Assembly: GCA_003448875.1 (NCBI GenBank)
Contig: DLXG01000194.1
Location: 1 to 24,923, forward strand
Direction of reading: 5' to 3'
Source: Anaerolineaceae bacterium
GTDB taxonomy: Bacteria > Chloroflexota > Anaerolineae > Anaerolineales > Anaerolineaceae
DNA length: 24,923 nt
Shown here: positions 14,755 through 24,035 of the stretch, piece by piece
Numbering within the stretch: the stretch's first letter is position 1
Layout: the number at the start of each line of letters is the position of its first letter
Translations under genes and position numbers: made by a program
Notes under the pieces: model-generated
Seen by the model: only the letters and a program-made list of their open reading frames with translations
What the model was told of the DNA's origin: nothing
Databases searched by the model: none

Positions 14755-16164
14755 ATGAGACCTGATCACAATGCTGCGGTAACTCCTGAACAAATCGACA
14801 AAAATCTTTGTTCTGAGATTGAAAAATTTACAGAACAGGATATTGATTTCTGGTCTTCTATAAAGAGAGATCCACGGGAGTATGCGCACTCGCTATTCCA
14901 ATATCCCGCGATGATGGTTCCCATAGTTCAAAAAAAAGTAATAGAACTTATTCTAGGGGTCAAACCTAATATTTCTAACATGCTGGATCCATATGTCGGA
15001 GCAGGCACAACATTTACTGCTGCGATGAGTTATGGGCTCGATTGTTATGGACAGGACATTAATCCTCTAGCTATTCTCGTGACGAAAGCTAAGACCGACC
15101 TGGGTTGGAGTGACCAGGAATTGCGTACTGCCTTCAAAGAGGTAATATCCTCAGTAAGGGCAGACGACAGGACAGATGTATCGGTAAATTTCCATAATAT
15201 GGGGAAGTGGTTTAAGCCCGATGTGTCAATTTCCCTTTCAAAGATTCGTAGAGCCATCACGACTCAAGAAGATATTCGAATCCGTAGGATTTTATGGGCA
15301 ATTTTTGCCGAAACCATAAGACTCACAAGCAATGATAGGACATCAACCTACAAATTACACGCCCGCCCTGCATCCGAAATTGAAGAACGCACCATATCCC
15401 CGGTTACAATATTTGAAAGCTTACTTGAACTAAGTGCTACAGATGTTATAAGTTTTAAAAGCTCCTTGTCTCAAGCTGGCCGTATCGTCGAGGATCGATA
15501 TACTCGAAGGACGGAATTGATTTTGGGTAGTACAAGCGAAACATTACCTACGTTACACAACACCAATACAGCTGGCTTCGATTTATTAGTTACATCTCCT
15601 CCATATGGCGACAATACCAGTACAGTGCCTTATGGGCAGCATGCTTATTTACCTCTTCAATGGATTGATCTTGCAGACATAGACCAACATGTTGACACCT
15701 CTTATTTGCGAACTACTCAAGAAATAGATCGTCGAAGCCTTGGTGGACATATCTCGAGAAAATTGTTGGATGAAAAGACATCGGAATTGGAACAGCAATC
15801 AGCAAGTCTTGTGAATGTATTCGAATGTTTTAAGAAAACCAAACAACCTCCAGATCGTAAAGCACGAATAGCGGCTTTCTATTTGGATTTTATTGCCGCA
15901 CTGGATCGTATAATGTCGTCTTTAGCAGATAATGCTTACCTTGTATGGACCATTGGAAATCGGAATGTGGGCGGAATGGAAATTCCGAATGATCAAATAT
16001 TGATAGAATTATTATCAAGCCGCCACGCCACTCTAGTTGTAGACATTAATCGTAATATTCACTTTAAGAGGATGCCCCATAAAAATAAAATCGCCCAATT
16101 AATGGGATCGGAAAAAATAATGATTTTCAGAAAACGGCCGAATGGATATGTGCCCAATGAGTGA
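14755..16164 (+). CDS. DNA methyltransferase (SPPY type), 469 aa
   Basis: Site-specific DNA methyltransferase. Motif I LDPYVGAGTT (Asp78) binds S-adenosylmethionine and is followed by an acidic strand end (GQDINPLA). The catalytic motif is TSPPYGDN (281-284); the order motif I then IV places it among classes with N-terminal cofactor binding, and SPPY favours N4-cytosine (N6-adenine possible). A C-terminal LVWTIGNRNVGG strand belongs to the same fold. No nuclease partner is recognisable next to it. Instead the next gene starts inside its last codons (ATGAGTGA), which couples it to a double-GHKL ATPase. It has its own promoter about 35 nt upstream. The gene is AT-rich, unlike those before 14.6 kb, which suggests separate acquisition. 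Its likely role is self-marking in a modification-based defence system. Confidence 0.86.
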   Translation: MRPDHNAAVTPEQIDKNLCSEIEKFTEQDIDFWSSIKRDPREYAHSLFQYPAMMVPIVQKKVIELILGVKPNISNMLDPYVGAGTTFTAAMSYGLDCYGQDINPLAILVTKAKTDLGWSDQELRTAFKEVISSVRADDRTDVSVNFHNMGKWFKPDVSISLSKIRRAITTQEDIRIRRILWAIFAETIRLTSNDRTSTYKLHARPASEIEERTISPVTIFESLLELSATDVISFKSSLSQAGRIVEDRYTRRTELILGSTSETLPTLHNTNTAGFDLLVTSPPYGDNTSTVPYGQHAYLPLQWIDLADIDQHVDTSYLRTTQEIDRRSLGGHISRKLLDEKTSELEQQSASLVNVFECFKKTKQPPDRKARIAAFYLDFIAALDRIMSSLADNAYLVWTIGNRNVGGMEIPNDQILIELLSSRHATLVVDINRNIHFKRMPHKNKIAQLMGSEKIMIFRKRPNGYVPNE

Positions 16165-18709
16165 TAAACCCCATTTTGACATTAGTGCAGCAGTTGTCAA
16201 ACAACTAGGAGAAGAGTTGGTTTCTGATGAAATCACTGCACTCATTGAATTGGTAAAAAACGCCTATGATGCCGATGCAAGTTATGTTAATGTGGTGATC
16301 GACACCAATAGTTGGCCGTCTGAGAAATTATTCTACAGCGAAAATGCAAACAATTCCACTAAACCTGGTTACATTCTCATTGAGGATGACGGAATTGGGA
16401 TGACAGAAAGCGAGATTGATAAAGGTTGGCTCACTATTTCATTTTCTGCAAAGAGAGAAATGAGGAAGACAGGAGAACTGACTCCTAAGAAAAAACGTAC
16501 ACCGCTTGGAAAAAAGGGGGTAGGAAGGCTTAGTACTCAGCGCCTCGGTAGTTGCTTAGAATTGTTCACCCAGAAAGACCCTGAGTTTACAAATGCCTCA
16601 GAGCAGAATGTCTTATACCATGTAGCATTTGACTGGAACGACTTTTCTGAAGATAAAGCGCTTTCAGATGTTCCAGTCGAACTAAAGTCAACCATCACCA
16701 AAAAACATGTACGTGGGACACGGCTATTCATTACAAATCTAAGAGAACCTGGAGTATGGCTAGGAGAAGCTCAACAAAAAATAATAGGCCAGTTGTCTCA
16801 ACTGATTTTCCCGTTTGAAGAAGTTAGGTCGTTCAACGTTTACCTAACAATTAATGGGATTAGGTTTGATTTACAAACGATCTCATCCAGTCTTCGTGAT
16901 GTCTCTTTATCGCGCTTCGAATTTTCCTTCGACAAAAACGGGGACCAGAAGTTAATATTGAGCGGTAAATTAAAGTTACCAAGGCTTAAAGGATTAGGCG
17001 AAGAAAAAGAAGATATCTATAATCAAATTTTAGCTAGAGATCGCGGTAAAGCCTTTTATAACTATCTTGTGGATCGCAACAATCGTTTCTCAATATCAAA
17101 CCTGGAATACATGGGAAAAGAAGGTTGGTTTGTTTTTTTTGAACAAACACTAGACCTTAGATCGGTTAGCGGATTGGCATTAGACAAACACGGGAACCTT
17201 GCGAATCCCGGAAAGTTTCATGGAGAAATTGATGAATTTTTATTTAGAGGAGTCAATTTAGAACCATTAGAAGATATTTATAGCAAAGGAGCAGATTATA
17301 AAGAATTTGTAGGACAACATGTTGGTATACGGATTTATCGTGATGGGTTTGGTATTCGCCCTTATGGATTTGAAGGCAACGATTGGCTGAGCTTAGGGGG
17401 CGGGCAAACATCAGGGCGATCCTTTTATGGGTTACGCCCCAGGAATGTTATTGGTTATGTTGCGCTAACAGCACAAGAAAATAGCCAGCTAGAGGAAAAA
17501 ACCGATCGAGAGGGTTTCATAGACAATCCATATTCGCGCAATTTTTCGCTGATTATGGGGAAATTTGTCGGCATACTAGATGTGTTTTTTAATAATCTGA
17601 GACGTAGTTACAACGAATTCAAAAAACTATATGCAATACAACAAACTGGCCAGCCATTTTCTGATAATGTGTTTGAGGAAATCCACGAAACAACTGCAGC
17701 AGCTCAGACCATAGAAAAACAGGTAATAAAGCTCAATCAAGGGTTAGATGAAATCACCGATTCGGTACAAGGAATTGTCAGCCGAGTTCAACAAACACCT
17801 CTGTTGGCATCTCAAGAAGAACGAAAGCTGTCTCCTGTTCTTGCTGAAGCGGGCGAAAAATTATCTGAAGCTCGAACTATGGTTCGAGAGCTGCTAGCTT
17901 TATTGGGACGATTAAAACATCTTGAGTCACGTGCAATTGCACTTGAAGCGGAAGTGGAGATACTCGAGGATCAACTTACGCAATTCTCGGAATTAGCAGG
18001 GCTTGGCTTAACTGCAGAAGCTCTGTCACATGAAATTCATACTGTAGCCGATAACCTTGCTGAAAAAACTAAGCAATTAACTGAGGCGATACGAACAAAG
18101 AAAGTTGTTCACATTGATATCGTTACATACACAGAGTATGTACACAGTGCGATTTCCGCACTTCGAAAGCAACTTAGCCATCTGGCCCCTTCACTTAGGT
18201 ACGTTAGAGAAACAAAGGATGAGATAAGCATTCAGGACTTTTTCGATGATTTACGCGAGTTTTATACTGGCCGTGATGGGCGATTCAAAGGAACAGGGAT
18301 AAAGATTACAATTGAAAAACCATTTGATAATTTCACCTTGCTTATCAATAAAGGTAAATTAACCCAAATTGCTGACAATTTAATATTGAACTCAGAATAT
18401 TGGCTAAAAGAAGCTGTTCGAAGAAAAGAAATCGAAGACCCTGAGATTACTATCAGATCAGAATATCCTTTCCTTTCAATTTTCGATAATGGATTAGGGA
18501 TAGATCGGTCAATTGAAAATTCCATATTTCAACCTTTCGTTACAACCAAGCCCAAGAATATAGGGCGTGGACTAGGATTATTCATTGTACGAGAACTCTT
18601 AGACTCTAGCGGCTGTGGTATTACTCTGCTTCCGGAAACAAACCATTTTGGCCGCAGGTATATTTTCCAGATTGACTTCACGGGGGTGGTAAATGGTAGT
18701 CAGAAATGA
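16157..18709 (+). CDS. Double-GHKL ATPase (MORC/HSP90-like N-terminus, histidine-kinase-like C-terminus)
   Basis: An 850-aa soluble protein. The N-terminal GHKL ATPase has ALIELVKNAYDADA (Glu31, Asn35, Asp38), EDDGIGM and LGKKGVGRLS lid motifs, as in HSP90/MutL/MORC proteins. A middle region of about 300 residues is unassigned. A coiled coil (about 560-610) leads to a kinase-like dimerisation helix with LSHEIHTVADNL (His625), and a second ATPase domain with Asn near 742, DNGLGID (from 777) and GRGLGLFIVRELL. I take the ATG at 16157 as start (MSDKPHF); in-frame ATGs at 16142 and 16148 would deepen the overlap. It overlaps the methyltransferase by 8 nt and the next gene by 17 nt. GHKL ATPases linked to methyltransferases are known from MORC/MutL-related restriction systems. 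A phosphorelay to the next product is possible. Confidence 0.84.
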   Translation: MSDKPHFDISAAVVKQLGEELVSDEITALIELVKNAYDADASYVNVVIDTNSWPSEKLFYSENANNSTKPGYILIEDDGIGMTESEIDKGWLTISFSAKREMRKTGELTPKKKRTPLGKKGVGRLSTQRLGSCLELFTQKDPEFTNASEQNVLYHVAFDWNDFSEDKALSDVPVELKSTITKKHVRGTRLFITNLREPGVWLGEAQQKIIGQLSQLIFPFEEVRSFNVYLTINGIRFDLQTISSSLRDVSLSRFEFSFDKNGDQKLILSGKLKLPRLKGLGEEKEDIYNQILARDRGKAFYNYLVDRNNRFSISNLEYMGKEGWFVFFEQTLDLRSVSGLALDKHGNLANPGKFHGEIDEFLFRGVNLEPLEDIYSKGADYKEFVGQHVGIRIYRDGFGIRPYGFEGNDWLSLGGGQTSGRSFYGLRPRNVIGYVALTAQENSQLEEKTDREGFIDNPYSRNFSLIMGKFVGILDVFFNNLRRSYNEFKKLYAIQQTGQPFSDNVFEEIHETTAAAQTIEKQVIKLNQGLDEITDSVQGIVSRVQQTPLLASQEERKLSPVLAEAGEKLSEARTMVRELLALLGRLKHLESRAIALEAEVEILEDQLTQFSELAGLGLTAEALSHEIHTVADNLAEKTKQLTEAIRTKKVVHIDIVTYTEYVHSAISALRKQLSHLAPSLRYVRETKDEISIQDFFDDLREFYTGRDGRFKGTGIKITIEKPFDNFTLLINKGKLTQIADNLILNSEYWLKEAVRRKEIEDPEITIRSEYPFLSIFDNGLGIDRSIENSIFQPFVTTKPKNIGRGLGLFIVRELLDSSGCGITLLPETNHFGRRYIFQIDFTGVVNGSQK

Positions 18710-20471
18710 AGGTGAGTTAGCTACTCAAGCGATTCAGTCAATAATGCGAAATTTTCAAATCAATCGGATCATCTATGTAGATGATTATTTTGAAGAGAGA
18801 TTTGAAGTGGAAACCATGATTGGCTGGCTTAGTGATCAGCAAAACAATAATCTTCCTCAAGTACAAGAAATATTCACTGATATCCCCTTTTATGCAAATC
18901 GCGATATTTGGGCACAAGCATTTCGTCACTATTGGGGGAACCTCCGGTCTGCTAATCAAAAAGAAATAGCGATCAACGTAGCCCGAATACTCGGCAAAAG
19001 TCTGTCACAAGATAATATAGTGGTTGGGAGATTTTCTGGAATATTCCCTGGCGAAATCCAAGTTGTCTTATTGTCCCCTACCCAGTGGATGTTACAAAAA
19101 GAGGAGTTGCTTTTATCCGCATCTCCGCAAGCAAAAGCCATGTGCTTTTTTGATCAGGATTTGAGTTGGGCGAGTGGATTTTCTGATACAGGACCGAGAA
19201 GCGGAATCGGGCTAGTAAAAGAAATTATTGAACGCGGCAACCATGATAACGTGATATGTTGCTTACTCACCCATACAATAACGTCGCTTGAAGGTGAGAT
19301 GGTCGCCTGGAGGCATTTAGCTAAATCTAACAGTTTAGAACTTCATGAATTCTTACCTTTAGCAAAGCTAAGGTTGTCGAATGGTGAATCCCCGGCACTT
19401 TTTGCTGATGGGTTAAAAAAGGCAGCATTAAATCTACATGTTGAAAACATAAAGAAAGTTGCGATTAATATTGTAAAAAAAGGAAGCCATTTAGCTCTTC
19501 AGGAACTTCAAAACTTGGATGTTTATGATTTTGACCAGATGGTTCTTCAATCGTCACATAATGATGGCGTATGGGAAGCCGAAACTTTGATGAGGATTTA
19601 TCAGATATTTCAGAAAGATTCATTTGTTAGAGCTATGTTGGGATTAGGCAATTCTCGGAAAATGACACAAAATTTTGAATTGGCTAGGAAGTTGAACGAA
19701 GTGGATCTCAACGGTATATTAAAATACGGTTATCCACAAGTAAAGCCTATTCGGAGAAAAGAACTATTTGAAGAAAACAATATCCTTCTACATGCACCTC
19801 TAGAAACAGGGGATATTTTTTCGTCCCTTGATGAACAAAAGCTTTATGTTTTATTGGGGCAACCATGTGATTTACTAATGCGTAAGGATGGAGCACGAAA
19901 TAACCCCAATCTTGCTGTTCCATTGGTTTTAATCGAAAGGGAATCGGCTGCCAAGAAATTCGCGAGTTCGTATTGGAAAACTCATGCGAAACTAGATTAT
20001 TATTTCTTAGATCGACAAAATATCGCTATTATTTCATTTGCAAAAAGTTTCCACGTCGATGTGGAAGTACTAGATCTAGCAGTTATTCACGCTTTAGGAT
20101 TATGTGAAATTGACATTCGAAAGCAGAAACGAAGGAAGCCATCTACTCGTTTTACCCCTGGTTGGATAATACGAACAAGAAAGCTGATCGAAACATTTAG
20201 CAATTATGAACAGGACTTAAAAATTTTTGAGACACAGTTAAGAAATATTACTGATCAGGATGTTCAAAGAAAGATATGGCAAGCTACAATGCCCAAAATA
20301 TCAATAACTGATTTAGGTTTAGCGGTTACACCATATAAAAATGGTGTTTTCAACTTTGGGTTAAAAAGGGTAGGGCGTATAAGGCCACCAGGTGCAGAGC
20401 GTTTACTCAAGTTGTACGCTCAATATCTATCAAGAGATGCTGATGAAGTAGATTTTGCCGAAGGCGTATAA
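18693..20471 (+). CDS. Receiver-like protein paired with the GHKL ATPase, 592 aa
   Basis: The N-terminal about 250 residues read like a divergent response-receiver domain: INRIIYVDDYFEER supplies an acidic pair (Asp30-Asp31), and MCFFDQDLSW (Asp154-Asp156) is a candidate phospho-acceptor strand. A conserved T-rich strand (CCLLTHTITSLEGE) follows. The remaining 340 residues are unassigned; no nuclease, helix-turn-helix or membrane segment is evident. The start has a G-rich GGGGGTGG site just before the ATG, inside the last codons of the GHKL gene. Together they look like a kinase/receiver pair in which the output part is an unknown effector. Composition is AT-rich like the two genes before it. 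The gene ends the operon; a hairpin downstream is oriented for the opposite strand. Confidence 0.68.
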   Translation: MVVRNEGELATQAIQSIMRNFQINRIIYVDDYFEERFEVETMIGWLSDQQNNNLPQVQEIFTDIPFYANRDIWAQAFRHYWGNLRSANQKEIAINVARILGKSLSQDNIVVGRFSGIFPGEIQVVLLSPTQWMLQKEELLLSASPQAKAMCFFDQDLSWASGFSDTGPRSGIGLVKEIIERGNHDNVICCLLTHTITSLEGEMVAWRHLAKSNSLELHEFLPLAKLRLSNGESPALFADGLKKAALNLHVENIKKVAINIVKKGSHLALQELQNLDVYDFDQMVLQSSHNDGVWEAETLMRIYQIFQKDSFVRAMLGLGNSRKMTQNFELARKLNEVDLNGILKYGYPQVKPIRRKELFEENNILLHAPLETGDIFSSLDEQKLYVLLGQPCDLLMRKDGARNNPNLAVPLVLIERESAAKKFASSYWKTHAKLDYYFLDRQNIAIISFAKSFHVDVEVLDLAVIHALGLCEIDIRKQKRRKPSTRFTPGWIIRTRKLIETFSNYEQDLKIFETQLRNITDQDVQRKIWQATMPKISITDLGLAVTPYKNGVFNFGLKRVGRIRPPGAERLLKLYAQYLSRDADEVDFAEGV

Positions 20472-20540
20472 TGTATATAATACGAATGTATTTTATAGTA
20501 ATTATCTTGCCAAGTTAATAATAACTGTCTTATGTTTGTT

Positions 20541-20578
20541 AAAAATATAAAGGGCTCGAGTCACCTCAAAGCCCTTTA
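20541..20578 (-). terminator. Terminator between convergent operons
   Basis: A 9-bp inverted repeat TAAAGGGCT/AGCCCTTTA (20548-20556, 20570-20578) encloses a 13-nt loop. Leftward it is followed by TATTTTTAAC, fitting the end of the methyltransferase-helicase gene that stops at 20582. Rightward no T-run follows, though it may also slow transcription from the receiver operon. Confidence 0.68.
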
Positions 20579-20581
20579 AAA

Positions 20582-23500
20582 TCATATTCCCAATTCCATC
20601 TGACTCTCCGGTACCACCTCCTTTCTCCTCGTTTTTCTAACAGTTACCGACTTCTGCGTCACCCACTCGTCCCAGGTCAGCACCTTCGGGCCTGGTAGGA
20701 TCGCCGCACTCGGTGTCGTCAGGCTGCCTAGAGGGTTGTGACTCACCTGCAGGTCATCAGCGAATAGGGTTTGCAGGTCCGGCAGCTTTGCCCCATCCAG
20801 CACATCGCGCGCCAGTTGGGTCAGGAAGTCGCCTTCATCTTCGGGCACAATCGCGCCACCAACCTCATCCCCGTACACGAGCTGTGCGGCTTTCATCTTG
20901 CGCCCCATCAACCTGAGGGCGGTTGCTTCCATGGTCGAGTTGTAGACCGAGAAGATTGCCTTGACCGGCTGCGTTTGCCCCAACCGCCACACCCGCCGGA
21001 CGCTTTGCCACATCGTGTAAAGCGAATATTCCGGCTCGAAAAAGATGACGGTCGAGAATTGAACCAGATCCAGGCCGGTTTCCACCAGGCGTGGGTTACA
21101 GATCATCACGTCGATGCCGTTGACGCGTTTGGCGATCCATTCTTCCCGTTTGCGCGGGTTGATGTTCCCACCCAGGATGGTCACGCGCAGACCGGCCGCT
21201 TGCAGTGGCAGTTCCACACGAGCCTGAATGTCTCGTGTTCCGGTCTGGCGCAGATACACCAGCACTTTTCGCCCCTGCTGTTTTTCGGCCTTGCAGAAGC
21301 TGGCCAGCCAGTTTTCCTTGGGCAGCCATTTATGACCGTCGGGGTTGATTGCCGGCAGATCCATCAGGGTGACTTTTCGAACCGATTCACCATCTTCGCC
21401 GTCCACTTCATCGACCATCACCGCTTCATCCCGGAAGGCCGAGTTCGGTCGTGCCAGGCTCCATTGCAGCCAGGTCGAGAGATAGCGCCGGGACTGAATG
21501 GCGAGCTGTTTGAGCGCGGTATCCATGCCGCGGTACTGATCACCCTGATCCTCCAACATGTCGAGCGAAACCACTTCCTCCTTGTAAGCCGGGAGCGCCA
21601 GGTTCAGATCTTTGAGGCTCAGGAACACGGTCGTGTCCAGCAACCGGCTTACGATCGCCGGGCTGACGCCTGGTTGCTCTTTGGCCTGGTTGCGATAGCG
21701 CCGGTTACCCGTGAACACACCATCATCGTCATCCTCGTCTCTCCGCCGGCGGCGCTGAGTTTCCAGCACGCCATACAGCCGCGCCCAGCGCTTTTCATCC
21801 TGGAAGGCGAAATCGCGCCGGACACCAGCGTTCAGGCGATGCAGCAGCCAGAAGATCGAGGTACTCTTGCCGCCGAAGAATGTGCCGGTGAGGGTCAGCG
21901 TGCTTTTACAGGCCGTGACCAACTGGTGAAATGCTACGCCTCGGTCAGAGGCCTTGGCCTGGAACTGGTGGACTTCGTCCGCGACCAGCAGCTTGAAGGC
22001 TCCCTTTGCGTGTTTGGCGATGTATTCGGCAATCGAATGCCGGCGGGCGCCGGAGAACTCAAACAGGGCTTGGCCGCATTTCCGCGTTCCCCAGATCGGA
22101 TTCCCATTGTCATCCAATTTCCTTTGTTGGCGGCTATCAAACTGCCAGCCAGGGATCTGGTTGTTACAGAAGCGGCGTTTGTCGGCCAGGTCTTTCAGAT
22201 CCGTGACTGGTACAGCGAAGCCATCTTCCTCCTTTGTGATGATCTTGCCACAGGCCGGGCAGGCGCAGGCATCGACCCTTTTACCGGTCAGTGGGTGTTC
22301 AGTCTTGCGCATCACCACTGCCGGCTGCCAACCCGCCCCAAACTTGGCCGAGGTATGAGCCACGACCGCCACCCACCTGGGCGCAGGCAAACCCTTCTCA
22401 TTTGCGTTTCGAGCTACCACCTGGTATTGCTCCAGGAAATCGCGCACGTCATTTGCATCGGCCATCTCATTCGCGTTTCGTCCGATCCGGCGCAGTTCCC
22501 GCGCGTGCGCACCGGGAATGACTTCCTCGATCTCGCGGATCCACTTGGGAACCAGGTGCGGCGGGCAGACGATCAGGGCCGGGTATGCATGAAGCAGTTC
22601 GATAACCCCAGCCGCCATTGTCGTTTTTCCCGTCCCCATTTCGCTCTGGCAGTTCGCCACCCTATTCTTGCGAATGGAACGCGCCAAAGCAGCTGCGACG
22701 TGCCGCTGGGTTGGCAACAATCCCGGCCGTTCCTGCCCGGGCAAGGGCTTTCGCCCTGTCCCAAGCGTATTCAGGATCGCAGTTTCATCAGCAGTTGGAT
22801 CTAGGTTGTAGAGCGGCCGGTAGGTTTCCAGCACATGCCCGGCGATCTTCTCGCCGTGCGCCTTCATGAAATCCGATAAGCCCTTCACGGCCTGGATCAC
22901 CTGCACGCCGTCTTGTTTGAGCACGGCCACCGTGGTGACGAAACGGTCCTTGTAGGTTTCCACTACCATACCGCTGTCTTTGCTGTCAGTTTCCTCACTT
23001 TTCTCAACGACTTTGATCACCCGCCCTTTGATCAACATCGGGCGGCCTTCTTCGTCGGTCAGCCGGACCGTTCCCATCATGCCGGAGGCCATCAGCATCG
23101 CCACGTGGCCCTTCTTGAGCGGCATCACCGGTTGGGCGAGCGTCGCCAGGCCGCGGGAAGGATTGATAAGATCCAGCCATTCAGACGTGGTTTGCACGCC
23201 AGCTTTCTGGGTGGCTTCAACCACCTCTTCGGGCTCCCAGTCCATGCGCTTGAACATTACCGGGCGGCTGTTTGCCCCGCGAACAGGGGATGGAACAAGC
23301 TGGTAGACCGGTTGCGCAATGGGCTGGATTGGCACGGTCTCGCATTGTGACTGGCTCGTGATTTCGCTGACTTCTCGATCTCCGGGGATCTTGTAAGCCA
23401 GCCGGCGAGTGGCGAACACCACCACCTGCTGGAACTTCTCGAACAGCCCGTCGGGGAACCGATAGATGCGTATGTTCTCGTAATGCCCACCCAACAGCCG

Positions 23501-23935
23501 GGCAACTTCGGGCATGCCCAGGATACGCTGAGGGATGATGTAGACCAATAACCCGCCGCGAGCCAGCTTGGGCGTTGTGGATTTCAGAAACTCCAATTCG
23601 AGCCGTTTTTGATCGTCAAAGCGGTCGAACTCGTAAGGCGGATTCAAGAAGAGGCAGGAGATGCTTTCATCGGTCAGGAAGCAGGCTTGCCAGGGGGCCT
23701 GGTAAACCTTATCCATGACTTGCTCAGCTTTTGCCGCGCGTTCCGGTGACAGCTCCACGCCCCAGGTTTCGCAGTTGAGAGCCTGGCCAAGCTGTGAAGC
23801 CGCCTGACCTTCACCCGCACAGGGATCAAACAGTCGAGCCCGGGTCTCAGCAGGCACAATATGGCTTTGAATGACTTCGATCACCGGTTGGTCGGTGAGG
23901 TAATACCCCATCTTTTCGATGGCTGGTGGACGCAT
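20582..23935 (-). CDS. Methyltransferase-helicase fusion (DUF6094-like), 1117 aa
   Basis: N-terminal methyltransferase: motif I LFDPCAGEGQAASQ (Asp37) and catalytic NPPY (98-101). A DNA-processing linker follows, then an SF2/SNF2-like helicase with Walker A MGTGKTT (433-439), VADEVHQF (DEVH 653-656), TLTGTFFGG, and a C-terminal lobe ending QSVRRVWRLGQTQ (near 980). A Cys cluster (CACPACGK, later Cys in RRFCNN and RKCGQ) between Walker A and DEVH suggests a Zn-binding insert. The start at 23935 has AAGGAG 7 nt upstream; a longer reading would cross the upstream terminator. Proteins of this plan occur mainly on conjugative and integrative elements, where they may protect or process element DNA. 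Only 17 nt separate the start from a terminator T-tract, so it likely depends on read-through transcription. Confidence 0.84.
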   Translation of the reverse strand: MRPPAIEKMGYYLTDQPVIEVIQSHIVPAETRARLFDPCAGEGQAASQLGQALNCETWGVELSPERAAKAEQVMDKVYQAPWQACFLTDESISCLFLNPPYEFDRFDDQKRLELEFLKSTTPKLARGGLLVYIIPQRILGMPEVARLLGGHYENIRIYRFPDGLFEKFQQVVVFATRRLAYKIPGDREVSEITSQSQCETVPIQPIAQPVYQLVPSPVRGANSRPVMFKRMDWEPEEVVEATQKAGVQTTSEWLDLINPSRGLATLAQPVMPLKKGHVAMLMASGMMGTVRLTDEEGRPMLIKGRVIKVVEKSEETDSKDSGMVVETYKDRFVTTVAVLKQDGVQVIQAVKGLSDFMKAHGEKIAGHVLETYRPLYNLDPTADETAILNTLGTGRKPLPGQERPGLLPTQRHVAAALARSIRKNRVANCQSEMGTGKTTMAAGVIELLHAYPALIVCPPHLVPKWIREIEEVIPGAHARELRRIGRNANEMADANDVRDFLEQYQVVARNANEKGLPAPRWVAVVAHTSAKFGAGWQPAVVMRKTEHPLTGKRVDACACPACGKIITKEEDGFAVPVTDLKDLADKRRFCNNQIPGWQFDSRQQRKLDDNGNPIWGTRKCGQALFEFSGARRHSIAEYIAKHAKGAFKLLVADEVHQFQAKASDRGVAFHQLVTACKSTLTLTGTFFGGKSTSIFWLLHRLNAGVRRDFAFQDEKRWARLYGVLETQRRRRRDEDDDDGVFTGNRRYRNQAKEQPGVSPAIVSRLLDTTVFLSLKDLNLALPAYKEEVVSLDMLEDQGDQYRGMDTALKQLAIQSRRYLSTWLQWSLARPNSAFRDEAVMVDEVDGEDGESVRKVTLMDLPAINPDGHKWLPKENWLASFCKAEKQQGRKVLVYLRQTGTRDIQARVELPLQAAGLRVTILGGNINPRKREEWIAKRVNGIDVMICNPRLVETGLDLVQFSTVIFFEPEYSLYTMWQSVRRVWRLGQTQPVKAIFSVYNSTMEATALRLMGRKMKAAQLVYGDEVGGAIVPEDEGDFLTQLARDVLDGAKLPDLQTLFADDLQVSHNPLGSLTTPSAAILPGPKVLTWDEWVTQKSVTVRKTRRKEVVPESQMELGI

Positions 23936-23952
23936 ATTCGACTCCTTTGGGG

Positions 23953-23976
23953 AAATAAAAAGACCCCGCAGGAGTC
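23953..23976 (-). terminator. Terminator/attenuator before the methyltransferase-helicase gene
   Basis: Leftward, GACTCC-TGC-GGGGTC forms a 6-bp hairpin (one G-U pair; 23976-23962) followed directly by TTTTTATTT. It lies downstream of the partial gene at 24036 and only about 17 nt before the next start codon, with AAGGAG immediately after the T-tract. Confidence 0.7.
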
Positions 23977-23983
23977 GCGATTC

Positions 23984-24016
23984 ACCCCTGGAGGGGAAAG
24001 CGCGCCCCTCCGGGGT
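23984..24016 (-). repeat. Long GC-rich inverted repeat upstream of the terminator
   Basis: ACCCC-t-GGAGGGG (23984-23996) pairs with CCCCTCC-GGGGT (24005-24016): a 12-bp stem with a single bulged base and an 8-nt loop. Its distal arm (CGGGGTC, 24011-24017) could alternatively pair with GACCCCG (23962-23968) in the terminator, giving two mutually exclusive folds as in attenuators. Confidence 0.6.
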
Positions 24017-24035
24017 CAATTGGTTACCTTCTCTA

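Noticed and set aside
20771..22804. A 677-aa open frame on the plus strand
   Set aside because: It lies antisense to the methyltransferase-helicase gene, whose helicase and methyltransferase motifs are clear. The antisense translation is His/Pro/Arg-rich with no domain.
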